Both the position numbers and the translations under genes were made by a program. Below the pieces are notes generated by a model. It worked only from the letters and a program-made list of their open reading frames with translations, had not been told where the DNA came from and made no database searches. Shown here piece after piece: positions 35,001 through 49,800 of a stretch of 64,000 nucleotides of DNA (position 1 is the first letter of the stretch; each line of letters opens with the position of its first letter). The stretch covers positions 6,715,053-6,779,052 of the forward strand of contig NC_051093.1 in the NCBI RefSeq assembly GCF_901709675.1. The letters are read 5' to 3'. The DNA comes from Syngnathus acus. Taxonomy: Eukaryota; Chordata; Actinopteri; Syngnathiformes; Syngnathidae.

Positions 35001-38000
35001 ATTGGGGAGGTGAAGATAAAGAAGCACCTTGATAAGAAAGTCGATAAAGACATTTTTCACTACCTGTGGATTATGAAAATAACCTTTTACAACTGATACC
35101 AGGGCTTCATTTAATTAACATTCAGGGAGCTTAGCTAAACAATGACGATAATAAAACAGACAACTTATCAGCCTCGGAAATGAGGATACGTCTTGAACGG
35201 GAAGTTAATCAATCAAAATGCTTATTTAACAGGTCAAAACTAGGACAAAGAAATGTTTCATGCATTCTCTGTTTTTCTATAATTTATCATCAGCATCCCT
35301 AACAGCCTATTTTCTTGCCCCCAATTTTCCCCAACTATTCTCCAAATGCATAATGAGCACTTTGACATCAAACGACAGGCAGACAAGCAAGCTCATAGAA
35401 GCGGCGCAAAATATCGCTTAAGCTGGGATCTTTGAAAACCTACACAAAAGCATGATAAGGGAAATTATACATGATAGAATAGGACATGATACAGTAGGAG
35501 AGAAGCTTTGCTCAAAGCAGCGCTTAGAAAGGTTATTTTGGGTTTCAGAAAGAAGAAGTGAACTGCAAGTACACAAGCACATCTTCAGGGAGCAAGATTT
35601 TAAACATATGCAAATTGGCTGAGAACTAAAACCCCCAATAATGCCGACAATACAGAGCCAAGTCAAATGATTGCTATTAAAGAATTGCAAGAGTACTTTT
35701 GTAAGTGCTGAGTTCGGTGTTTGTGTTCGTTTTATTCAAGCTCCAAGTTCAGTTAAGGATTTGTTCTTACGTTCGTAATTCTAAAGTCATGACTCATATC
35801 GTGGTGTTTTTGTTTTTGCCTCAGTGTAAGAAAAAAAAAAAAGGAATGCAATTTGAATTGGTCTAGGTTACAGGTAAAAGCGAGACTGGCTTGCAGTTGC
35901 ACAATTATTGAATGAGAGTCGGTTGTGCTCATACCCACAACGGCGCAAAATGCCCTTTTTTGAACGTCCTCCGCCGCACCCTTTTATATAGCGCTTCAAA
36001 AATACCAAAAACCTAGTCTAGCCCACTCCTGAGCAGATTTAGACTCCCCCTCCCTTGGGTTGGATACAAAAATGGAGCAACAGATCTAGCCAGGACCAAA
36101 CTAAACATCTTGAGGCTTTACATGACCAAAGCCAACACATTCAAAAATACTTCAGTCAGCTCTGCTATGGCAAAATTGTGACTAAACAACACATTTTAGG
36201 AATGTATTCTATTTTGTTTTGAAAGAAAGTGGTTACTTACAATAATGAGAAGTATAAAATATATAAAATTGTAGAATGAATGAGCATCCATGACATGATA
36301 CATGATATCCACCCATCCTTCCAGTGTGATGACCTGGTTGAGAAAGAGAGAAGTGGAAGAGAAGCAGTCATTAGCATGAATATACACAAACGCACCTTAA
36401 ATGTGCGTTGGATGCATTATTTCGGCTTGGTTTGTGTGTTACAAATAAACCACGTGTGTATTTGTGTGTACATATTTGTGTGCATACATCAAAAGGACTG
36501 ACACAGCTCCTCGGTGGAGTCGGCGTACTAATGAGTATTTGGGATGCTGACACTTGAAATCATCGGCTGAGCTCAGCCGAGGCGATAATAAACTCACACC
36601 TCACCTTTTACACCTCAGCTTGCATAGCACATTACAGCCAAAACTAAACCGGACGTGCAACAATGTCACGAGGAAAAAAAATAAATTAAACGTGTAGTGC
36701 GCCTTACCTGGAAAATAGCAATCCAAGCATAGCCGATGTTGTCAAAGTTGACAGCTCCCTTGAGAGGGTTGTACTCCCCAGGGCGACACACGTTGTAGTA
36801 CTGGTTCCAATTAACACATCCCTTTCCATTGTCCCCTCCCAAAGTAGGGGTTCCTCCAACGGGATCTGAACTTTGGTCCAGCGCCGGTAACTGGCACTCG
36901 GCGTTGGCTTCGGTTTTGGCCGGAATGTCATGGCAGCGAAGCATGCCGTGGTCACGAGTTGCCGAGCAGATAAATGGGTTGTCTTCGCCGTCGTTTGTCA
37001 CGTAGTAGGGACTGATATCCAAATTGTATTTTCTGGAAAAGAATAGAAATGGAACAATTGCAATGTGTAAAGTATCCAATCCAGTTCTAGTCATTTTGAG
37101 GTCTTCATAAATTACCACAAGCAGCAGATTATAAGGCTTTTGAGAAAATTAGAGGTTTTTAGGTGCGCCTTATAGTGCCGAAAATACGGTACTAAAGAGT
37201 ATTACAACAATAAACTGAAAATGTCAACAAATTATTAATATTGATGCTATTGTCTTAATTTGACTGAGATTAAGGAAAAAATGTGAGACATTGAAGGAAC
37301 ATTATGATCATGTTTTCAGAACATGCGAGGAACTTTTGACATGTTATATTCCTGAGGAACAATTTGTCTACATATGTCAAGAGGTTCCTACAGTGCGTTG
37401 ACTCCTTGTTCCATTTTCCAGAAAAATCGGCTTTCTCTAAAATTTGCTGTAGGTGTTACGCTCAGCCTTGAAGGAGCGAGATATTTTTTGCGACTTACTC
37501 TTTGATATTAGGGTCCAGGAAGCAGCGGTTTCGCAGAAGCCCCGCCCACAGCTGGACCCCAACAATCCCAAAGATGAAAAAGACAAAAAAGCAGAGGAGA
37601 AGGACATTTCCCAACATCGGTAGGGTGTCCAACAACAGCGTCACCAAGATTCGCATACCTACAAGGTGAGAAACAAGATTTTAAATTAGCATTTAAACAT
37701 AAAAATACAAAACCAGTTGCAGATTATGCCGATCAAATTTATTTTATTTGTTATCGACTTCCTAGGGCCAAAATAATTTCATGCAATGATAACAGGCAAT
37801 GTGACAGTTTGACATAATTCTGTCCTTAGGGATGTGAATTCAAATTCCTTGTGGCTAGTGTTACATAAATTCATCTGTCACATGCAGTTAGCATCCGATT
37901 CAAAAAGACTTGTCATGTGATTCTTTTCATTTTTGATCCCTGCCCATTTATCATCTTACAGTCTCGCAAATGACTCACTGCAACTAACATACATATTCAA

Positions 38001-40843
38001 ATCTGCCTAACAATGGCAAGTTCTCATCAAACAAAGACAGTGAAAGCAAAGGGCTGGGAATTCTTGATCTCTTGATGACAATTGAAAACAATGAAAAATA
38101 AGACGGGCTGGGCGGGCGGTGTACATCTGTAAGGATTGCGTGTACCTTTGAGGAAACAAGCATTTGGGTCCTTAGGGTGGAAGTGTGCCTGTCTGTGTCT
38201 ACCCTGACCTTGAGTATGCTGCAGGCAAAGCTAACCTATATGTCACCCTCAACCAGAAACAACCCCCAACCCCCTTCAGGGAGCTCACACATAACCATGG
38301 CTTTAACAATATATAATTTTCACGCCGCATTCTCCATGGCTGCAGTCAAGATTGTCCCGAAGGCAAACTATTGGATCCATTAAAAGGTCGCAGGTAGGAC
38401 GTTCGCTGCCTACGGACTAAAAAAAAAAATCTTCATGTGCATGAGATGATTAGATAGCTTGAAAAGAAAAATCCGAGTGTAGATTACGGATTAAAAAAAT
38501 ATCCTGTATTAAATATCACGGAGCTACCAGGACTTACTCGGTACTCTGTTGATGGCCCGTAGAGGTCTCAGTACTCGAACGGTACGGATGGCCGAGAAAG
38601 TGGCATTATGTCCATCCAGAGAGTACTCCAACACACTAAGGGCACAGATCCAACAATTTTTTTCTAGTTTATGCACTTAAAAAATAAACATGCTGACTAA
38701 GATAATATTGCTATTATGTATTAGCAGAAAAAAAGACATGCAAGTGTTGAAGTACCGTATTTTCCGCACTATAAGGCGCAACCTCCTGAAAACCTCCAAT
38801 TTTCTCAAAAGCCGACAGTGCGCCTTATAATCAGGTGTGCCTTATATATGGACCAATATTGAGCCACTACAGCAGGCGTGTCCAAAGTCCGGCCCGCGGG
38901 CCAAATGTATATATCTTATATATGGACAAAGTTTTAAAATGGGCCATTCATTGAAGGTGCGCCTTATAATCCGGTGCGCCTTATAGTGCAGAAAATACGA
39001 TAGTTAAAAAAAAAAAATGTCCATTGGTGTTTACAATATAACTCGGAGGCATAGTAGAAAAAAAAAATATTACAGTCATGTGGATAAACCACAGGGCACA
39101 AAACTGTTTATATCATTTTCTCTGTTGTGTGTAAAAAATTCACACAACATAGCGACAACACAATATCGCTTTCTGACTCACGGGGTGGTTTACAGTTGAA
39201 AATTTGCCGCGCATAAAAGAAAAACATTGCGGGAGACGCACCCCGCCATGACGATGACAAAGTCCAGCTGGTTCCACTTGTCGCCAAGGTAACAGTTGTT
39301 GCCAAAAATCCCCAGGGCCACCATCTTGATGATCATTTCCACCGCAAAGAAAGCAAATATACAGTCGTCCAATGCCTGAAGGGAAAACAGACGTAGAGCA
39401 GAAAAAAAAAATAACGCTAAAAAGAGCAATTTGCTTTACATATATTGGAAAAAATCTATTATTTTTACTCATTCCAAATTTGTGACATTTTATCAGTGTT
39501 TTGATTAATTGGAAATTTCAAAATAAAGTGGGAAAAGATTTTTTATTACCTTTCAGCCAGTTTAATATATAATCACTATTTCTTTTTTTTTTTATGGCAG
39601 AATTGGAAAGTAATATCTGACCAAAATGGGACATGATTTTTTTTACAGTCACACTAAACTGCTCAGGAATGATTTAAACTGAACCATACAGGGGGGAAAT
39701 AGTGAATCAATTTAGACTTGACAGAATATTGATTCTTCTGGAAGTTATTTTTTTAGCTTTTGTGGGAACACTTGGATTTTTTCAACAAACCTTGAGTATG
39801 CGACACCACTCTGACAAGCAGGTGAGATCTTCACAGGGCTGATACATCCCCAAGGTGACGCAGTTGAGGAGGATCACCAACATGGACACGTGCTCGAACC
39901 ACGTACGGGAAGGAGTTAAGGTTCAAACGTGCAGGATGTGATACAAATAAAAAATACAGATAAATTACAACTTCATCTTAAATCATATTGTGAAATGGAG
40001 ATATTGCGTCAAAGTGATACAATCTTGCTAGTGTTCATTAACAATGTGTTGAGGCTGGGAGAAAAATATCAACATTAAAATGGAAGGTCAAAGGCTCCTT
40101 CTCAAATGAAGGATTTAGCTGAATAAAAATGAGAATATTTAAAGAATGGCTTCAATCATTTGCTGCCCTCCTTGTGCTCTGTTTGCGTTAATTTGTTTTT
40201 TAATCTCTGCAGTCAACACACACGAACAAATAAACACATACGATAAATGTGTTGGGTTACTGTTTTGGAACATTGAGGCCATTTTACTTTTTCTTTTGCC
40301 ATAACCTGAAGGCACAAACATGACAAAAAAAGTTTTTTTTTGCAGATATTTATATCTGCATGTGATACACAACTTTGACAATAAGAGAATGATATCACTA
40401 GAGTGGAAGCTCAAAGGGAAGCCATGCATGACCACCAAGCGCTCCTTTTCTCGCTTGTTACGGTCGATTTGTGTCTCGGAGAATCTGAACAAATTAGTTC
40501 TGTCCCATAGAGCAGTTCACCGTGATTTTTTCTCCTGTTATTATTCCAACTAATATTTCGAAAGATGCACAAGAAGTTAATTTACCAAAAGGTAAACCAC
40601 CTCATGAGTGGCCATCATTTAACTCATTCACTCCCATTGACGGTTATAGACGTCAAATGTCCGTTGGGGCTGGCAGCTACACAGTACCGGTGGGATGTCA
40701 ACACACACACACACACACACACACAACACACAACACACACACGGCTGCTGATGAGACATAACAGCGACACCTTTACCAACCTTTTGACACATACTATGTG
40801 CAAAAATACAACATAACACTGGAAAGGTCTCAAAGAGTGAGTG

Positions 40844-40874
<31 letters not shown>

Positions 40875-43800
40875 ACAGACACACAAAATCAAATGCTAAG
40901 CCCGCTCCAGCTGAGCTGTCAGGTCAGCGTCGGTGCACACGAGAGCAGAGCTGAGTCGGTAGACAACGGCGAAAGACTGCTGAGTGACGACAACAAAGAA
41001 TCACGTTGTTGTTTGACTGCAGCTGAGTAATAACAGCTCATGTTTGGTACATTGTAGAACACGGCAAGACAACTACAAAGAGAACAAAGTGCTTGTTTAG
41101 ACCTGACAAAGTCCGCTTTTAACTTTATAGAGCTGCATGTCTCCAGGTTGGCGCTGGTAAAAAAATATATATACTGTCAAGGTTAACTAGATATATTGTT
41201 TCACCTTAGCTTGACTTTCACCTTTAACCCCTTTTCTCACTCTCCACCATCAAGCACTTGGATTTCTGATCTTTTTTTTTTTACACCCCCAACCCCCCTC
41301 GGTTTCCTTTCCTCGCACCTCCTCTGCAATCCATTTAACTGCACCCCTACGCTGTTTCTTTTTTTTTTTCACGCTCCAGTTCATCCCTCGATCATTAGAA
41401 GAGGGCAAACTGAATCGCATGGGATGTAATGACATCGTCACAATCCTATAGCTCGGATCCGGTCGTCGCTTTTATTTGATAAACAACACAAAGTGAATTA
41501 AAAAAAATAGCTTTTCTAATCTCAAAAGGATAATCATGGGCAGAAAAATCACAGTTGGGAAAAGTTACGCAACGTGTTCAACTCAGCACTCGAGCATCCC
41601 ATCACTAATTTGTTGATGAGATCAATCTCAGAGGAATACATTGTGATACATCCGACAAGCAGCAGCTGGCATCGGACCATGTGAGGCTGCGTGTCCTCCT
41701 TCTCCCGCTAATGAGCTTGCGTTCCCTTCCATGCTCTCCCGCTCTGTATTAGAAAACATTTTCCTCCTCCTTCATTGTGTCCTTTCTGTACTGTCAACAA
41801 GGTCCTCCGCTCTCCTGGTGATGTTTCAATAAAGAGTCTTCCCAATCCAGACTCTAAACTGTGATTGGATCATTGATCATCTGCCAAGGAGAAAACTTCA
41901 CAAGAAAAAAACCAGACAGAATCCGTGATCGCCAACAGTATGGCCAGGACGTACACGTAGCTTCATATCTGCTCATCCCAGAGCAGAAGTCCCCAAAGAT
42001 GGCAAGAAACGGAAGCTCATAAATCAGCCTGTCCCTGAACTGGCTCCTCTGTCCCTCGTCACCTACCTGGCTCTTTTCATCTCTCTATCCCCATCCTCAC
42101 ACCTCCCCGCCTCGCCCGCGACACCCCGGAGAGGAAACCGAAGCAGGCGTGACGCACTTCTACACTAGGATTCCCTTTCTGTCATTCTTTGGCGCTATGC
42201 TGCAAGTTTGTTCCTCTCGTGCTTTTGTCCTATGTTTTTTAAACGAAATGACAGATGACGTGAATTCGGAGTCAGAGCGCATATGTGTGTGTGTCGGAGA
42301 TGTCAAAGAGGATGAAAGAAAGGACAGAACGAGTGAGGGCGATACAGGAAGCCAAAAATAGGGCCGATGCATCTGGTGGGGCCTGCCCTTGTACTGTGGC
42401 ACACACACAACACGCCTGAAACAGGCGTTCAGCTCGAACTTGAGTCGTTGGCTCCAATGTGACATTTTTGCAGTAAAGTTGAAGACTAACGGCCCTATTT
42501 TCCAGCCAAGAACAAGTCTAGTGAAAAAAACTGTCTAACTGTGCTCAAAGGTGGAATTTTCTTTCTTTTGGTATTTTCTCAGTGACAAACGGGCGTCTGC
42601 GCCGTTGTGGGAGTATATGATTTATTGCCAGGCCTAAGGATGCGGCTCCTCTTGTTTTCTTTCAACTCAGCGCAGGAGAGGCGCACGGTCTACATGGCAG
42701 AATAATAAACTTGCCACAAAAAAATTTAAAAAATGCTCTGGCGTTAAGTAAATATGTTGAAATGAGAGGCGGAGCTTCATCTCGTCAATCCAGTCACTCA
42801 TCTCATACAAGAAGGTGCTCTGCCGCCATATTGTGGCACATACAAAGAGAAAAGTCTTCTATTTAGACTTGTACGGGACTTGAAAATATATTTACACCGC
42901 CTTTTAAATTATTTCTTATGTCATGAACAAACCGGACGACATTCCTTACAGGATTTAAAAGCAATACTCTTGGTGATCCAATTTAGTCATTACCAGGTGT
43001 TGCGTGTGTAAATGATGTGATGTATTGACAACATGACTACCAAAGAAGACAGTCAGACATAAACATGCTGACTGATTACAGCGATTAGGAAGGCCGCTTT
43101 GATTGTGTTATGTTCTCTCTGCGTCTGACACAGTTTCCACAGGATTCCGGTTGCTAAGTAACCAGCCGCAGTCCAAACTGTCCACACTTGGAGAGAGAGA
43201 GAGAGCGAGAGAGAGTTGAGGACAGGAACGCAGAGAGTTTTTTGTGGCTTTGTCGAAGGATTTTTTTTTTATCTGCATAGCAGCGGCTATAGTTTCTATC
43301 CTCTGTTTTCTTCTTCTGCCATCCTCTTTTCTCTAAACTAATTTCTCACCAACAAATGTCAGGGGAAAGAGTGGAAATAAAAAATCACATTCCTCCCATT
43401 TCCCATTTATTTGTCTCCTGTCCATCCCTGTATAAGCTACAATGCATGATACATTTTTCTTCTAACCTCCTCTCGGCAATCACGTGCACACACAAAGATG
43501 GTTTCTTTTAATCCTGTTAAATTGTAATATTTCATGGGACTCTCGGGTTGCTTGAGTGTAATTTTGAAAATTGTGCTCCTGCTGTTTCAGTGCAGGCTTT
43601 TCAGTGAATTTCCATCGTTGCTCAGGAGCCACACAGCTCTCCAGGGGATTGGACACTATAGTGCTGACCACCAAATATTTCCCCCCCCCCCCACTTTAAT
43701 GTGTTTCATATCTGTTTGATGCTGCTGACTGCTCTTTTTCTTGGCTAGGTTACATGAGCAATTATCTTGTGTGGCTCATTGAAGATATACGTTAAATGAG

Positions 43801-46800
43801 AGAAATATTGAGAATCATTAGCGCTGTATTGTTAATATAGGTGTCTGCAGGAAGAAAAATTATCCAGCTATTTGGTCACTGAGTGACATCATCAGATACT
43901 CAGAAAGACAAAAATATTATTCTTATATATGCCTTCGTTGATTTAGTAGGAAAGAAAATAAAAAGTGAGTAAATAAATGTGCATTTCAAATTCTGCCTTT
44001 TTCTATGACAAACACACTCGCTTCCCTAATGACCTAAAATTAAACAAAACACTCAAAGTCCCTCACAAATAAACACAATGAGAAATCAGTACCTAATTGT
44101 AGATAAAGCAACCACTAATCCATGAAATTGATCCCAATGAATCACCGCAGCAGAAGGCTTCTTAGCTTTGTGGACTTTTCCTACTCAAGGAAAAAAAACC
44201 TGACATCAGCTTTTAATCTGAACTGCTTCACGGATTTTATTACATTTTCCGTCTAGACGTTGCACAATCATATATAATGTCGTCTCCCATCATATGTCAG
44301 TCTTAATACAAAAGCTTTTAGCCCATAATGCAAAACTATTTAACAACATATTTGATTTGACTTTCAAACCAAAAGGATATAAAAAGAACCAACCCACTTC
44401 AATGACTCCATTCCAGGAACCACCTCAGAGCATCAGATGACTAAATTGAATCACAAGGAAATTATTGAAACAAGCATCTGCTGTAAATTACAATTTTTCA
44501 TTTCATGAAGTGCGAGGCTGTAAAAAAACACATTACTGAAAAAGCTGTATGGACTCCTAAGGCGCCGAGTGCTATACGACAGTAACGGCTTGAAGTCATT
44601 TTTCACTTCCGTGTTTTTTTTTAAACTTTTTATTTGTGCTGCCATTAAAGGTAATATAACACACTGACGTGTCAGATTATACCGTTAAACAAGATGTAAA
44701 CACTGATCCCATTAGAGAACATGGGGCGGGTGTGTACATTTGCACCCAGACATCTGCTTTTTATTTGACTAAGGAGTCGTCGGGTTTAATGAGATGATGG
44801 AGGGAAGGAAATAAAAATAGTGTGCAAACAAAAAAAAAAAGCACAGATTGCAGGAGGAAATTTATTGAGATGGATTAACCCATCGGTGTCAAACCCAAGA
44901 CCAGATACGGCCCGCTGCATCATTGGATGAGGCCCATGAAGACTAATTTTGCAAAAATTAAATTAAAATTGTAAAAATTAAAATTACAAATTGTCTTCAC
45001 TTTTAAAAAATAGAGCAAATTTGGTTATCAGTAATCTTTTTAAATTATTTGAACATTTTTTTTTACTAGTCTCTGATTCAAAAACTAGTAACCTATACTG
45101 TATGAACTGTATGTCAATGACATCATAATGGTCCTCCAAGGGAAACTATGACCGTGACAAAAATGAGTTTGACACCTCTGTATTAACCACTGTGCTCGAC
45201 GCTCGCAGGCTATTGCAATACTGCACCACACTTTTTCTCGCAAAAATCTTTCTGCTTATTTCCTCCAAGCTGTAAAACACCTCCTCTTCATCGCACTCAT
45301 CCACGCAGCAACATGCACATGCAAATATTTGACAAATTAGTAAAAATGTGCTTTCAGCTTCAATGTGTGCAGCAAAGACAACTTCCTGTTCCGAATCACT
45401 TTTCACACAACTGAACTCCCCTTGGAAAATGTGAGGAAGAGCAGCAGAGTGTTAAAAAAAAAAAAAGGAGGCGCTTCATATTCGGGGCAGTGAAGGGCAA
45501 ATAGTGTATCCGTAAAAAGGGATAATTGAATTTGAATATATTTTCAGGTTGAGTTACCATGGAAACCACACACTTGCAGAAGATTACTGCATTCTGTCTA
45601 CTTTTTTTTTTTCCCTCAAGAGTCTTTGCATGGTTTCTCTCTCAAACCAGCAGGTGTTGATTACAATCTACATCCCAAGGGGAAATTACAACTAGGATAG
45701 TAATTGTTATTAATTATGGTACATGGAATTATCTCAATTAAAGAAAGACTATTTCAGCACCGCCCAGAGTTGAACTGTCTGTTAGATTCGAATATAAAGC
45801 ACAATGGGTGGGAAGATGAACTGATACATGTAGTTGTACTGAAAAATCTAATAAACATGCCTGGTTAATGATTCTGGGGAAATTATGTGATTTATTTTCC
45901 CCTAATAGATTTAGGGTGATAATAATTATAATCAATCTTCCCTTTATGCTTTGTTTATTTTGTTATTTGATTGAAAATGATAATTTATTACATATCATAA
46001 TATTTCTCCTTACTCCTGTATCCAATGTGGTCAGTAAAAAAAAAAAAAAAAAAATGACGGCAGCTGCACAGGAAGGACAAGGGTTAATATCCGAGCTGGG
46101 TAAACATGTTACTCTGATTACCGTCTGATGACTACCTGATGTAAAAGTGGATTTAAATAAATTAAAAAGTAACAAAATTCAAATTCATATAAAGTTGCAT
46201 TGCAAATAAGATTCCTGTTAAACACTGGAGAAAATAAAATTAGGCAAAAGTAGTGCTTTGCTGCCATTTTGTAGCATCTACAGCTAGTTCTAAAATATTT
46301 TTGGCGTGAGGTGTCAATTACCCATGGAAGAAACTATTTAAGTGAGTTGAGGAGCTTTAGACAAAAGTAGTGCTTTACCGGACATATCTATATGAATCTG
46401 AAGGTATCCGATTACATGTTGTTTTTATGCCGCCATGATGTTTAGAAGCAAAACACCAAATGTCAAATACATGACTTTTATGTTATAGAAATACTAAAAC
46501 GTTCATAGCAAAAGTCTTTGCAGATGTAAAACAGTAATAAATGCATGATGATACTTCACTGCTGCACACAACTTATCTATATTTTACATGCATGTGTTAT
46601 TTAACTACTTGCGCATTGAAAAGCGGCGAGTCCAATGATTTTTTTATACACAAGTGTGTCTCGAGTCAGGTTTCCATAGAAACAGATACAGTAGTCACTC
46701 TGTTGCTGTGAGTAGCAGCAGACAGCCTCAGATCCACTTCTACATGCTGCAAGCTGACGCACCAGGCTGGCAGTCAGATAGTCATCTCTAGTGACACCAT

Positions 46801-49800
46801 GTCATCACACAAGCACAAGAGATTGCACCAATCTTGTTGACAAAAGCTTCTGTGCAATCAGATCTTAACAAGACCAGGGACACGTAGGGATAAATAGTAT
46901 AATAATATATTACGCTACGGCTTGATTTTATTTGTTGCCTCGGTCTGACCTCATTTCGACACATTGTTGTAACAAGTCAAATATCATTTGATCACCACTT
47001 CTTCAGGTCTGTCTCTTGATTGGCTGAAGAAGAGCAACAAAAACAAGCGTCACCGTTGACATTTATGCAGCCCAAGATTCAATTTGACATTATTGGGAAA
47101 TTCATTATTTCATTTTCAAGACCATTTCTAAATCATCTACTGTTGCTACACGATTAAAGCAAATCCATCCATCTAATGATCCTTCTATTTAGTAATGAGC
47201 TACTTGGAGCTGTGCTGTATCAAAGTCCAGAGTGTTAGTGGAGTGCAGAACAATGAAAAATATATGAATAAAAAAAAAAAATACCATTCCCTAGGGTCCT
47301 CTGTAGTCAAGTCTAAAGGTTGAAAAATTCAAAATTCTGCACAACAACAATGACTAGACTGAAGATGAAAGAGTTCATCATCCTTATGAACACTTTTGTT
47401 TTTATTGAAGTGCAGAGCCAAAAGAAAATCTGCATTTTTATATTCTGCTCAGTCTTTTCCGCCATTTTTCATCTCTTTCATTTTACTCTTAAGCAAACCA
47501 AGGCCACCATCCCTATCGCCTTGCTCTCAGCATTCCTTTCTCCTCCTCATCGTTATCTCTCCTCTTGTCTAAGGGGGCTGCCACATGCTTGAGGAAACCC
47601 GACAGAAGACTACAACCCAACTTGACAGCCTCCTGCTGCATGTGCACTTATGTCCCGAAGTGTAACAAAATACACGATTTGTGTTTTTCGATGGTACCTC
47701 GACGTATAAACTAGCAAAATATGGCTACAGCTCTTTTTCTCTGGTCAGACCAATTTTTAATTTCAATCAATTATGCATGCGGCCGTAGATAAAGAGGAAG
47801 AATGGCAGTGATTAAAAGAATCATATTAAGTCATGTGCAAAGGCACATGGGCATTATACAATAACTAAACCAGCTGTTGCATACTGTGTAGTTCCACTCC
47901 GGAAACCTTTTTTTTCTTCATATATTCCCGCTTAAAATGTAAGTCATGCTTCTGGATGTTCACTAATGTAATTTGGGAGCTCCGAGAAGAGATTTACAGT
48001 AGCGGTAATTAGCATCTTTTCCTCCCACAAAGCGGATCTCCAACCACGCCTGTCCATTCCCCTGCAGCTAACCCTCCAGTGAAATTAAAGGTCAAAGCCA
48101 TCTCGACCTTAGAGATAAATCAGCTTCCATCAGATCACTCGGAGTAAACATTATGATGCAAACTGGTGTGGGGCCTCAAAGTGGCGCAACGACATTGGGA
48201 AGGTCGATAAAAATTAGTCTGTTCTGTTGTGGTGAAACCAGTCATAATATTTTTTGTCATAATTATCATTTAAAATCTAAATTACATTTATTTTACGAGA
48301 AGACATATTGGACTATAAAAGCTGCTTAAAGTCCAATAATGCTGTTATTGTCAGGAAACAGCTTTGAGCACATTATCAGTGTTTTCAGCTGAGCGTGTAT
48401 TTGTACACGTGTAAGCTCAGCATGTATTTTATGGTTTAAAGACGATAAGGCACAGATTGATAGCGATGGTCGTTCAAGCTTGCAGACCTATTACTCTGCT
48501 CTCTGCACTTTCTCCGCTTGCCCTCGTCACAAAGTAATTAACCGGGCTTTACTACTATTGCTCTGGTGTGGAGCTTTTTTTTTTTTTTTAGTTAACATCA
48601 GTTTTGTGCTCTGAATATCTTTTACAAAAATTGCCATTCGACACAAAAGAACACGATATTCCAACATTTATTATTATTATTATTATTATTTTTATTTATT
48701 TTTTAGCACTCCATCCCCCACCCCCCTCAAAGAGCCATTGTTCTTTGAGTCAGGCCGCAGTTGTAAATAACTTGTTCTTAATTGTTTGCCTGGGTAAATA
48801 AAGGTTAAATAAAAATGTTCTCATGTCTGCTGTAAAACAGGAAGCCTGACATTATTTTAAATACCAAACGCACACACCACCTGATATGAATCATTCAGAA
48901 AAATGCAAGGTACGATAAACCAAACACACACATTCTTTTTCACACATGAGAGAAACACACACTCGACATGGCTCACCGTGCCAGTTACCAAATTAGGAAA
49001 TAATATGCAAGGTCTCCCAAACATCAAGATGTGAGGAAAGCCTCATGGCATACTTTGCAATAAATATAAGAGGTTAGAGCTGTCAGTACAGCAGAGGAGT
49101 CAGTGTGATGCATTGATGAGGGAGGAAGAGGAAGAAAAAAAAAAAAGATAAACCACAAGCCTATCCCAGCTTGACTTTGGCAGGAAGATTTCAAGTCCAA
49201 GCCTCATAACCGCCTGGCAAACGAGCTCATCGCTCATCACCCATGCTGCCAAATATTTAATACATCTTGTAAAATTAATAGATCGGAAATTAAAGTTGTG
49301 CATTATCATTATGGAGTACCTTCTGTAGCATATGCGAGTGTGAATGCGGCAGTTTCTTTTTTAATTGACGTTTTGGGCATTCTGCCTAGCAACAAGTGAA
49401 CATCTACTAATTAGGATACTGTGATCATGTTTGTTGATCCACAAAAGCTTTTCATGGTACACAGCTGTTATCCATATGCAAAACTTTACTAAAATAAATA
49501 CTGAGGATGAGTAAACTAGACCAAGTATGCCAATTTACCATGAAGCTAGAAACCTGAATTGGCTGCAGGGTGATGTTCTAAAATTGTGAGTTCAAATGTG
49601 CAGCTCCTTTTGAACTAACAGCATGAAGATCTTATCTTTGGATTTTTTTTTTTTTATATGGTTCCTTTGCATCATCTCTGATGCTTGGGGCATATGTGAG
49701 CTTACCTTTGCATAACGAGACACTGGTTAAAAAAAATCTTTTTTTTTTTTTGTGTCTCCTGAATGCTCACATAGTCAAATGTGTTCTAGGGGGAGCATCC

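Noticed and set aside
40624-40884. Cys-Val repeat peptides on the minus strand
   Set aside because: Translations of (CA)n microsatellites.
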